NCBI GenBank assembly: GCA_034096865.1
Contig: JAWQFJ010026799.1
Coordinates: 52,501-70,130, forward strand
Direction: 5' to 3'
Length of the DNA: 17,630 nt
Source of the DNA: Theodoxus fluviatilis
Lineage: Eukaryota > Mollusca > Gastropoda > Cycloneritida > Neritidae
The position numbers and the translations under genes are program-made. The stretch's first letter is position 1. Every line of letters starts with the position of its first letter. Positions 1-7,947 of this stretch are shown in pieces. Under the pieces are notes generated by a model. It had not been told where the DNA came from, ran no database searches, and saw nothing but the letters and a program-made list of their open reading frames with translations.

Positions 1-300
1 GACGTCAGTTAATGCCACTTTCCAAAATTGCTTTTTATGGATGTAAGAATTGGAGAGGAGCGAGAGCTGTAGGGGAGAATACGGCAGGACTATTGTAAAT
101 GAAAACAAAGGGAGCCTGTAAAACAGGAGTAGGCTGTGGAGCTTGAACACCAAGAGCAGGTGTAGCATGCAGATGAGCAGAGAGAAATGGAAAGAATGTA
201 AACGAAGGGAAGACAGGAGCGAGGAATTAGGCATTGCACATTTTATAGCAAACAGATTGTGGAAGAAACATAATTTTGGCGAAGACACTGAATACGCTGT
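1..300. other. Unassigned sequence
   Basis: No recognisable protein, RNA gene or repeat is seen here. The short plus-strand reading frame from 143 runs straight into the tetranucleotide repeat and has no family resemblance. The first seven bases, GACGTCA, are most of a CRE-like site, but the window edge cuts the context. Confidence 0.5.
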
Positions 301-775
301 AGGCAGACAGACCGACAGACCGACAGACCGACCGACCGACAGGCCGACCGACCGACCAACCGACCGACCGACCGACCGCCGGACGGACGGATGGACGGAC
401 GGGTTGACGGACGGACGGTTTGACGGACGGACGGGTCGACGGACGGACGGGTTGACGGACGGACGGGTTGACGGACGGACGGGTTGACGGATGGACGGAC
501 GGACAGACGGACGGAAGGACAGACGGACTGGCGGGCGGGCGGTGGGCATACAGACCAACAGACAGATCCACAGACCCACAGAAAGACAGAGAGACAGACA
601 GAGAGACAGACAGACAGACAGAGAGACAGACAGACAGAAGGAGAGACAGAGAGAGACAGAAGGAGAGACAGAGAGACAGACAGAGAGACAGACAGACAGA
701 CCAGACAGACCAGACAGACCAGACAGACCAGACACACAGACAGACAAACAGACAAACACACACACACATGCATAT
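301..775. repeat. Tetranucleotide microsatellite block, CCGA / CGGA / CAGA variants
   Basis: The block starts as GACAGACCGACC repeats (301-380), changes to GGAC/GGTTGACGGACG repeats (380-540), then to CAGA/GAGACAGA repeats (550-690), CAGAC repeats (690-740) and a short CA run ending near 770. All parts keep a mostly 4-base period, as if one GACA-like repeat diverged into zones. Every long open frame across it, on either strand, is a by-product of the period and is not a gene. Confidence 0.9.
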
Positions 776-784
776 CAAATTGAC

Positions 785-790
785 TTTATT
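785..790 (-). terminator. Poly(A) signal AATAAA for the 906-1181 ORF
   Basis: The plus strand reads TTTATT, so the minus strand reads AATAAA, 115 bases past the stop codon of the small secreted-protein ORF. Position and strand fit its 3' end. A hexamer alone is weak evidence. Confidence 0.45.
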
Positions 791-905
791 CTCGAAAAAA
801 TACACACTTCGGTGCACTGAGAATATCACATCAAATAGACAAGAAAATGAAACATCCAAGAGACCGCAGAAACCATTACGCGAAATCCGAACAAGAAGAG
901 ACGCG

Positions 906-1181
906 TCACAGCACCATAATCGCGCACGATATCGAGAGTCTCATGGTTATCGGTCCCAGATACAGCAGGCTATCGACAGTTAAGAGCTTCACAAAGTTAT
1001 CCTGGCGACATGTCTCGATGTCTAACACAGGGCAGTTTTGTGTAGTTTCCACAAGTCCCATGGCGTCTTGGTCCTTTCTTCTTCTCACAGCTGAATTTTC
1101 GACGTCAGCGACGACGGATGAAGGGGCAAACGCGATGAAAATGGCACAGAGCAGGAAAAGCCTGACTGACCCATCCGCCAT
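906..1181 (-). CDS. Small secreted protein, unrecognised family (91 aa)
   Basis: I do not recognise a family. The predicted protein has a textbook signal peptide: MADGSVR, a hydrophobic core at residues 8-19, and a Val-Val-Ala cleavage site after residue 25. Mature sequence starts DVENSAV, followed at 33-36 by a basic RRRK cluster that could be a furin or prohormone-convertase site. Two cysteines at 50 and 58 (spacing CPVLDIETC) could form a loop; Cys12 lies in the signal peptide and Cys86 in a hydrophobic tail. The start codon sits in AAGATGG, a good Kozak context that overlaps a YY1-like CCGCCATCTT motif (1175-1184). An AATAAA signal lies downstream at 790-785, and a strong GTAAGT donor at 1672-1667 may mark an upstream non-coding exon. 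It could be a peptide-hormone-like precursor, another small secreted protein, or a chance ORF. No neighbouring gene supports a role. Confidence 0.45.
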   Translation of the reverse strand: MADGSVRLFLLCAIFIAFAPSSVVADVENSAVRRRKDQDAMGLVETTQNCPVLDIETCRQDNFVKLLTVDSLLYLGPITMRLSISCAIMVL

Positions 1182-1190
1182 CTTGCCACG

Positions 1191-1193
1191 TCA

Positions 1194-1227
<34 letters not shown>

Positions 1228-1473
1228 CATATATACATACATACATACAGACAAACAGACAGACAGAAAGACAGACAAACAGACAGACACACAGACAGAC
1301 ACACAGACACACAGACAGGCATACAGACAGAAACACAGACACACAGACAGACAGGCACACAGACAAACAGACAGGCACACAGACACACAGACACACAGAC
1401 AGACACACAGACACACAGACAGACACACAGACACACAGTCAGACACACAGAAAGACACACACACAGACAGACA

Positions 1474-1552
<79 letters not shown>

Positions 1553-1615
1553 GGACAGACAGACAGACAGATAGACAGACACACACACAGACCGACAGAC
1601 AGACAGTCAGACGGT

Positions 1616-1664
<49 letters not shown>
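1191..1664. repeat. Compound microsatellite: (ATAC)n, (CAGA/CACA)n, (AC)n, (GACA)n, (AG)n
   Basis: In order: ATAC repeats at 1191-1248, CAGACA/CACAGA repeats at about 1248-1474, a pure AC run at 1475-1549, GACA repeats to about 1610, and a pure AG run at 1619-1664. On the minus strand it is pyrimidine-rich (CT) then GT. If the donor at 1672 is used, this block makes up nearly all of an intron in the 5' UTR of the 906-1181 gene. The long open frames through it are repeat artefacts. Confidence 0.92.
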
Positions 1665-1666
<2 letters not shown>

Positions 1667-1667
<1 letters not shown>

Positions 1668-1672
1668 CTTAC
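1667..1672 (-). promoter_or_regulatory. Candidate splice donor GTAAGT of an upstream 5' UTR exon
   Basis: On the minus strand the sequence reads CCCCA then GTAAGTGACTC, a strong donor. It would end a non-coding exon coming from about 1820 and open an intron filled by the microsatellite block. A possible acceptor is the AG of GGCAAG directly before the start codon at 1181, though the tract before it is not strongly pyrimidine-rich. Transcript data would be needed to confirm it. Confidence 0.3.
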
Positions 1673-1889
1673 TGGGGACCTCTGTGCTGGGACCGCAGCC
1701 TGATCTGACAGAGTCAGACACACCAGAAGAACAACCACGCAATTCTGCACATACATACTTGCAAACTCGAAGAAGACTCAGGAGAACTTCCAAAGTAATC
1801 TGAACTTTCAACAATGCGAAATCAGCCGGTAAACCAAACTTCTCGGAAAAAGAAATCTTTCAAGCGATATATCTGCTGGAATAGTCGAT

Positions 1890-2110
1890 GTGATATCAGC
1901 TCTGCGCGTTCAGTGAATTGTCGACTGCTCGGCCACAGCCGCCTTACATATCCGGGACCTAGTGGGAGGCGCTTGGGAGGAGGGAGGGATTGTGACGTCA
2001 CAGAGGGAAGGGTCGAGTCATTCGCTGTGGGGCGTGTTGCATAGACGCGAGGAAAGCCAAGATATCCTGCGAGGAATAGGCCTGCGTCATGGTGTGTCAA
2101 CATGGAGAAA
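1890..2110. promoter_or_regulatory. CpG-rich promoter-like region with a perfect CRE
   Basis: The stretch has many CG dinucleotides compared with the AT-rich flanks. It contains the full palindromic CRE TGACGTCA at 1993-2000 and sits between the minus-strand ORF ending at 906 and the plus-strand gene whose exons start at 3271. It could serve both directions. An ATG at 2103 opens MEKVDVK and meets a donor-like AAAG/GTAACG at 2123, which could be a first exon of the plus gene, but the reading phase does not connect directly to the exon at 3271. Confidence 0.35.
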
Positions 2111-2129
2111 GTAGATGTAAAGGTAACGT

Positions 2130-3270
2130 AAATGCTGCTTGGGGCTGGCTGTGTGGGTGCCACTGGAGCAGGCACCGAAAACACAAAGACCGCAGCATTT
2201 CATCTGATGAGATAGGTATGCAAATCTTGACACATGTTGACCTCGCAGGACCTCGCGTCTTAGCTACGCGGCACAGAACTCCCAGTCAACCCGCCCACGT
2301 GCATGTCATTGGCGCCGCTGTGCTCTCGCTGAGCCAAGCCGCACGCGCGTCAAGACTTGCTTTGAGAACGCAGGTCGGAGGCGGAGAACATTTGGAAGAT
2401 AATGATATCGCCGCCACTGTCTACAAAATCCTCCGCCGGAAGCGAAAACCTCCTGAACCAAGAGACGAATGTATCTGACGTCTTTACGAATGATTGCTCC
2501 GCTCTTTTCTTTGCTCACGTTTTAGAACTGTTTTGTTTCTAATGCGGAGTGGATTGCAACTTGTGATGAATTAGTTTCATTTAGCATAATATGGTCAGGC
2601 GCTTAACTCCAGAGAAGGAGGAGGGGCACGACATTTCAACAGGCGGCATAAGTCTTTCAGTTGTGGATATCCTAAGTGACCAGTTATAAATGGTGCATTG
2701 TTCCCAATGTGTCGATAGAAAAACAAAGAATGGTTCAATATCACAAGCCAACTAATGTGCAAAATAAGACTGAACAAGGAAACGTTCAAACGTCCATCTG
2801 ACACATACACTCACACGGACAATCCAAGCAGATTCAAAGTACACACATAAACATAATTTTTCATTTAATGTCACGCTGTACAATGTAAAATGGGAGAAGA
2901 AAATAACTCTTCAAAGACAAGAATAGGCCTACATTTAGGATACACTGGAAGAAGAAAAATAAGGCTGAACATTCCAATCCATGGTTACCTTTTTCTTGTA
3001 AAGTGTTCAGGTGTGATTCGAAGTCAACTCTAAGCCTACAACATAATTAACCGCCTAAATCCCCATTCCCCCCCCCCCCCCCCCCCAAAAAAAAACAAAA
3101 AAAAACAACCTAACAGGTAGCCTGATAGGTCTAGTCACTTGGGACACTTCTTGTTCCAGATTGTCCAGCCAGGACTGGGCCTTACCAGTGATGTAATTTG
3201 TTCAATCTTGAGTGTGAGTAGGTGAATTGTTGACATTGCATTAAATGTAATTTTGCTTTATTTTGAACAG
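2130..3270. other. No gene recognised; probable 5' intron and UTR of the SWIM-YqaJ-PHD gene
   Basis: The frames here (for example the plus-strand one ending at 2478) have no family resemblance and no conserved blocks. The first part is still CpG-rich, the rest AT-rich. A C19 run followed by A-rich sequence lies at 3068-3095. The stretch ends in a good acceptor (TTTTGAACAG) at 3261-3270. The missing N-terminal exon of the downstream gene should lie here or further upstream, or may have been lost. Confidence 0.4.
3068..3095. repeat. C19 homopolymer followed by A9
   Basis: Nineteen consecutive C bases (3068-3086) then nine A bases. The minus strand is therefore a G19 run. The exact length is unreliable because homopolymers of this size are often miscounted. 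Confidence 0.85.
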
Positions 3271-5771
3271 CACATCTTGGTATTCAAAGACACAGATGAA
3301 GGCGTTCAAGTCGTTGGATGCCTACAAGCTATCACAAGAGGACTGGATTCGGGAGATGCTACACAAGGAAATCAACGGCTTTCATCTCTTGAGAGCAAAA
3401 GTGAGCTGTAGCATAACTTTGTTTAATCTACTTTTTTAACATTAATTCAGTGACAATTCAGGCATACTTTCCTTTGTTTACCCTGGATACAACGGTAAGT
3501 TTTGAAGTGTCATAGGCTTACTTTGACTACAAACCCACAACTGATACAGTTTCATTGAGCAAAAGTTCAGGAAATGTAGTTTCTGTCATAGAACAATAGA
3601 CGAATAATAACATATCAAAATTATCAAAAATATATGAAATAAATGATGAGATTTAGAGATGCATGCGCAGTACTGCACAAAAACAAATCTATAAATAATA
3701 GAAGCTTACAACTTCACATGTTTAAAAACTGATATTGTGTAAAATATCTATAATCTTGATACATATGGGGTCTTGGGGCACACAGGTAACTTAGTTTTGG
3801 GTTGATACAGCTGTAGGTAAAGCAATTAGCATGTAAACAGAGTGAGAAAGAATGGCTTTATACAATACTTGTGTGTGTGTGTAACAAATGTAACAGAGAC
3901 CAGTGAAGAACTTGCATCATCGCATCTTCTTAAACAGTTTTTCCTTTTCTTGTGTAGGTTACCCATTCCTACGCTGTCAACAACACACCTCTGGAGCCAT
4001 GGGTCATCATCTCCAAGGACGGCGCTGTGGAATCAGCACACTGCACCTGCATGGCTGGACTGGCAGAGGCATGCACCCACATCGCTGCTGTGCTGTTCTG
4101 CCTGGAGACCTGCGCCCGAGTGCGCTCAGAGACCTCTCCTACGGATCTGCCTGCCTACTGGATTTTTCCAACAACAGCCAGGCTGGACACCCAGTTCAAG
4201 AAATTAAAAGATATAGACTTCCAGTCTGCAGCTAAGAAAAGGAAGCAGAAGTCTACATTGGATGCAGACGGAGGTGATGAGCCTGAAATGCAGCGGCCCA
4301 AGACTTCAGCAGCAACCAAGCAGGAGGAACAGGAGTTTTTCCGCAAGCTGCATGACATCCAGCCGGATGCTGTGGTTTTGTCCATTGTGCCTGAGTATGC
4401 GAGGCACTTTGAACCACAGGCATCGAAGATTGGTCTTCCGCCTCAGCTGCACAAACTGTTCAAGCCTGACTTGCAGACTGCTATGGAGCAACAAATCCAG
4501 CAAGAATGTGAGGCTGTGAACCTGGACTTCACTGAGGATCAGGCAGAGGTACATATTGTGTATAGATAATTGTTTACTTCATGGGTTTGTTTATCGACCT
4601 TCTCATGGAAGCGCGAATACAACTACAAATAATTTTTTTCTATGTTGGAAGAGTGAAGCCAATCGTCACTAAATCACTTTACCTACATGTGTGTTGCTTT
4701 GTTGATACAGGTAAACAATACGAACTAATTAATGCTGCAGAAGAGACCTATGGCTTTAAAAATGTAGAAATGCTGAACATTTTTTGGAAGGTAATTTCCA
4801 GCGATTGTTCAGCAGGCCTACAAGTATTTCTCAATTTTATTCAGTTTTGATACTACTAATTAATAAAATGTGTTTTGTTATTTTAGGTGGTGGAGATGCA
4901 GACCAGGGCTCAGAGGAAGTGCAGGCTGTTGTCCATGATGAGAGCTGGGCGGATTACTGCATCCAACTTCAAGGCTGCTTGCAGGACGGCAACATCCAAG
5001 CCATCATTGAGCCTCCTGAAGCAGATGTGCGCACCATCAACAAGCCATGCTGGGAAGAAAATTCCGGATGCCATGCAGTGGGGCATCACTCATGAAAAAG
5101 ATGCGCTGGCTGCCTACAGAGTCACACAGAGCCCGGCTCACGAAGATCTAGTGGTGAAGGAGTCTGGACTGCTGTTAAACCCAAGATATCCAGCTTTTGG
5201 GGCCTCCCCTGATGGCTTGGTCAGCTGTAAGTGCTGTGGCAAAGGTTGCCTGGAAGTAAAGTGTCCACACAAGCTTTCCAAGCTCAGTGCAACCTACTCT
5301 GACATTGACTGGCTGGAAAGCAGGGATGGAGTGGTAACTGGCCTGAACACTGAACATGAATATTATTATCAAGTTCAATACCAGCTGGCCATCTCAGGGT
5401 TAGAATACTGCGACTTAATTGTGTTCTCTCCCCACCTGCCCCTTGCTGTCGTCAGAATTCTCTCAGACAGCCAGTTCTGGCAAAGAAAATGTGGAAAAGC
5501 TGCTCTGTTTCACAAGCTGTGTGTCTTGCCAGAGTTGCTGGCCAAACACTTTTCCTCCAGAAAAGCCATCACTCCAGCAGCTACTACACAGGACAAGACT
5601 GTCACTCCGATGCCCAGGTTTTGTGTGTGTCAGGGCCTGGATGATGGACGCATGATGATACAATGTGACAACAAAAACTGTGCGTCAAAGTGGTTCCACA
5701 CTGATTGTTTGGGCATGAAGCGCATTCCCAAAGGGAGCTGGCTTTGTCATGCTTGTAAAAATGTTGTGTGA
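3271..5771 (+). CDS. SWIM zinc finger / YqaJ-type nuclease / PHD finger protein (5' partial, three exons)
   Basis: Exons I infer: 3271-3400, 3958-4548 and 4887-5771, joined by introns with GTGAGC/TGTGTAG and GTACAT/TTTTAG ends, both phase 0. They give 534 residues. The first exon ends FHLLRAK and continues VTHSYAV, matching the block before SWIM in this family. SWIM: CTC with CTH further on (CxCxnCxH). The YqaJ domain starts at RAGRITAS in the last exon and has the PD-(D/E)XK nuclease residues: Glu70 in THEKDAL, Asp109 in GASPDG, Glu123 and Lys125 in CLEVKCP, then YYYQVQYQL (numbered from the start of the third exon). The last 50 residues are a PHD finger with C4HC3 spacing (CVC, CDNKNC, HTDC, CHAC). 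YqaJ proteins are exonuclease-like (phage lambda Exo group). No internal stop is present. The 5' end is open: the first exon needs two bases from an upstream exon that I could not find. It points toward the THAP transposase gene and is probably its partner in one transposon. Confidence 0.88.
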
Positions 5772-5951
5772 TAGGTTTTCATGTATGGTTTCTTGAGCTG
5801 TGTGTGTGAGATATTGAATTGCATCATTCATGTCTATGGATGCTTTGTTTTTGTGAAATTTGACTGCTGCAGTAATGCTAGAGAAGTGTTCAGCGTGGTG
5901 TGTGCAAAGTGAATTACTGAATTTGTATCCTTCAGCTTCTGTCTGTACTGA

Positions 5952-6601
5952 TTATATTTTGACTGTAATTATTTTGCTCCATGGAAGGTGTGATACTGGT
6001 TCTAAAATGTATCATTTGCTCAGTAGAAGGTGTGATACTGGTGCTAATGTGTTTTCACTGTCTCATCTGCTTTGCGGAGTGTGTGATACTGATTATACAT
6101 GTGTTTGACTAATTCATTTGCTCAGTGGTAGGGTGTGATACTGATTCTAAAATGTATCATTTGCTCAGTGGAAAGTTTGATGATGGTGCTAAGATGATTT
6201 CACTAAATCACTTGCTATGTGGAAGGTGTGGTACTGGTTGTAAAATGTTTTCACTAATCTTTGAAAGTTTATGGGGTTATATTTTGACTGTAATTATTTT
6301 GCTCCATGGAAGGTGTGATACTGGTTCTAAAATGTATCATTTGCTCAGTAGAAGGTGTGATACTGGTGCTAATGTGTTTTCACTGTCTCATCTGCTTTGC
6401 AGAGTGTGTGATACTGATTATAAATGTGTTTGACAAATTCATTTGCTCAGTGGTAGGGTGTAATACTGATTCTAAAATGTATCATTTGCTCAGTGAAAAG
6501 TTTGATGATGGTGCTAAGATGATTTCACTAAATCACTTGCTATGTGGAAGGTGTGGTACTGGTTGTAAAATGTTTTCACTAATCTTTGAAAGTTTATGTG
6601 G
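5952..6601. repeat. Nested tandem repeat: two 325-bp units, each built from degenerate ~45-55 bp monomers
   Basis: The segment 5952-6276 is repeated at 6277-6601 with only a few base changes. Inside each unit about six degenerate monomers carry the core GTGTGATACTGGTTCTAAAATG followed by a variant of ATTTGCTCAGTGGAAG. It lies 180 bases after the stop codon of the YqaJ gene, before its likely poly(A) signal, so it is probably 3' UTR. The frames through it are not genes. Confidence 0.88.
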
Positions 6602-6737
6602 TATAGTTCTGTTTCCACTGTCATTAATTTGCCCTGTGGGTGTGGACAGTCGGGGCCTGATTGTAATGTTTTTCAACTTATTTGTTTGTGGAAGTTCATT
6701 TACCATATTATTGTCTCTGTCGTATCTTTTAGCTTGT

Positions 6738-6743
6738 AATAAA
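6738..6743 (+). terminator. Candidate proximal poly(A) signal of the YqaJ gene
   Basis: AATAAA about 970 bases after the stop codon, just past the tandem repeats. A second signal lies at 7146. Confidence 0.35.
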
Positions 6744-7145
6744 TGGAGACAAGTTGAAGTGCTCTGCTGTAATTTTGGTGTGTTGGATGTGTGGATGTGT
6801 TTGCGGTTGGTGCTGTTTCCTGTTTGCTTGTATTTTGTATATGTAAATGCCTAGGGCATTTTTTTAGATTAGGCGTACGAAATGTCCTTAATAATATTAA
6901 TAATAATACAGCGATCTTGGCATTTAACTTCAGAATTAATGTCCAATACATCCCAAGGTTTAATGTTTACAGAAATTCATGATACATTCATGGTGCACTG
7001 CAGTAGGAAAATGGTGCACTGCAGGAGGGTGTAACCTGTCTCTTGAAACTTTGATGTCTGTCATTTTATAGAGTGTGTAGGGAATGTTGTAGATTTGTAG
7101 TTAAGAATGATGATGTAAATGTAACATAAAATATTGCTGATGCGA

Positions 7146-7151
7146 AATAAA
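7146..7151 (+). terminator. Candidate distal poly(A) signal of the YqaJ gene
   Basis: AATAAA in GCGAAATAAAATG, followed at 7155-7164 by a T-rich stretch. It lies in the part of the duplicated segment that is not repeated. Confidence 0.45.
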
Positions 7152-7482
7152 ATGATTTTTTTTTAAGTTCTTGGACTTTCAGTCAATAGTGTGTGTCCCA
7201 TTTGCACACAGACTAAATAATAGTCTGATCATTCACTTTTGAACAAACATGACAATGTCACAGACACACCGATTCAAAATTCATGCATCTTATTTTATTC
7301 TCACTGGCTAACACCCAACAAACGCAATCAAAATGCTGAATAATTATTACAATGTTCACCAAGTACATGGGTTTCATCATACTGTACACAGTAACAGGTT
7401 GCACAGAATTCAAATCTAGCCTGTTCTGATGTAAACACATTGCGCACAGCTCACCCAGTCATCATCATAACAGAAAAAAGAT

Positions 7483-7596
7483 TCAATCAAAGGGCACAAT
7501 GGACTGATGCAAATTCACAATACAACAGCACACTTGAACTATTTTGTCTATTGTTGGGGAGTGCTCACCATTTTTCCTTCTCATAAACTGTAGGGG
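7483..7596 (-). pseudogene. Duplicated last 38 codons of the THAP-DDE transposase
   Basis: On the minus strand this stretch encodes the transposase C-terminus (FMRRKNGEHSPTIDK to HQSIVPFD and the stop), nearly identical to 7948-8061. It lacks everything upstream and cannot be expressed as a transposase. It is downstream of the real gene in the same orientation, so readthrough transcripts would carry it in the 3' UTR. Confidence 0.85.
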
Positions 7597-7754
7597 ATGA
7601 ATTAATGTCCAGTACATCCCAAGGTTTAATGTTTACAGAAATTCATTATACATTCATGGTGCACTGCAGTAGGAAAATGGTGCACTGCAGTAGGAAAATG
7701 GTGCACTGCATAACAATGTCACAGACACACCGATTCAAAATTCATGCATCTTAT

Positions 7755-7760
7755 TTTATT
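7755..7760 (-). terminator. Poly(A) signal AATAAA of the THAP-DDE transposase
   Basis: TTTATT on the plus strand, 188 bases past the stop codon of the minus-strand transposase. The duplicated segment carries the same hexamer at 7294-7299, giving a second possible 3' end. Confidence 0.5.
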
Positions 7761-7947
7761 CTCACTGGCTAACACCCAACAAACGCAATCAAAATGCAGA
7801 ATAATTATTACAAACAATATTCACCAAGTACATGGGTTTCATCTTACTGTACACAGTAACAGGTTGCACAGAATTCAAATCTAGCCTGTTCTGATGTAAA
7901 CACATTGCGCACAGCTCACCCAGTCATCATCATAACAGAAAAAAGAT

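Noticed and set aside
143..859. Several long open frames on both strands rich in TDRP or SVCLSV residues
   Set aside because: They follow the 4-base microsatellite period in all frames; no start context, splice signals or family resemblance.
1085..1803. Long frames of CVCV, VCLSVC or THTHTH repeats
   Set aside because: Products of the AC, CAGA and AG arrays, open in several frames on both strands at once.
1822..2478. Minus-strand 120-codon and plus-strand 129-codon frames
   Set aside because: CpG-rich sequence gives few stops; no motifs, and the plus frame runs through donor-like sites. Kept only as promoter/5' region.
4581..4850. Open frame in the second intron of the YqaJ gene, with an acceptor-like site at 4710
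   Set aside because: Using it would bring a stop in phase 0, and the flanking exons join directly in frame as TEDQAE-VVEMQT, matching the family.
5860..6854. Cys-rich repeated frames such as GRCDTGSKMYHLL
   Set aside because: They come from the tandem repeat after the YqaJ stop codon; no start or splice support and two frames are open equally.
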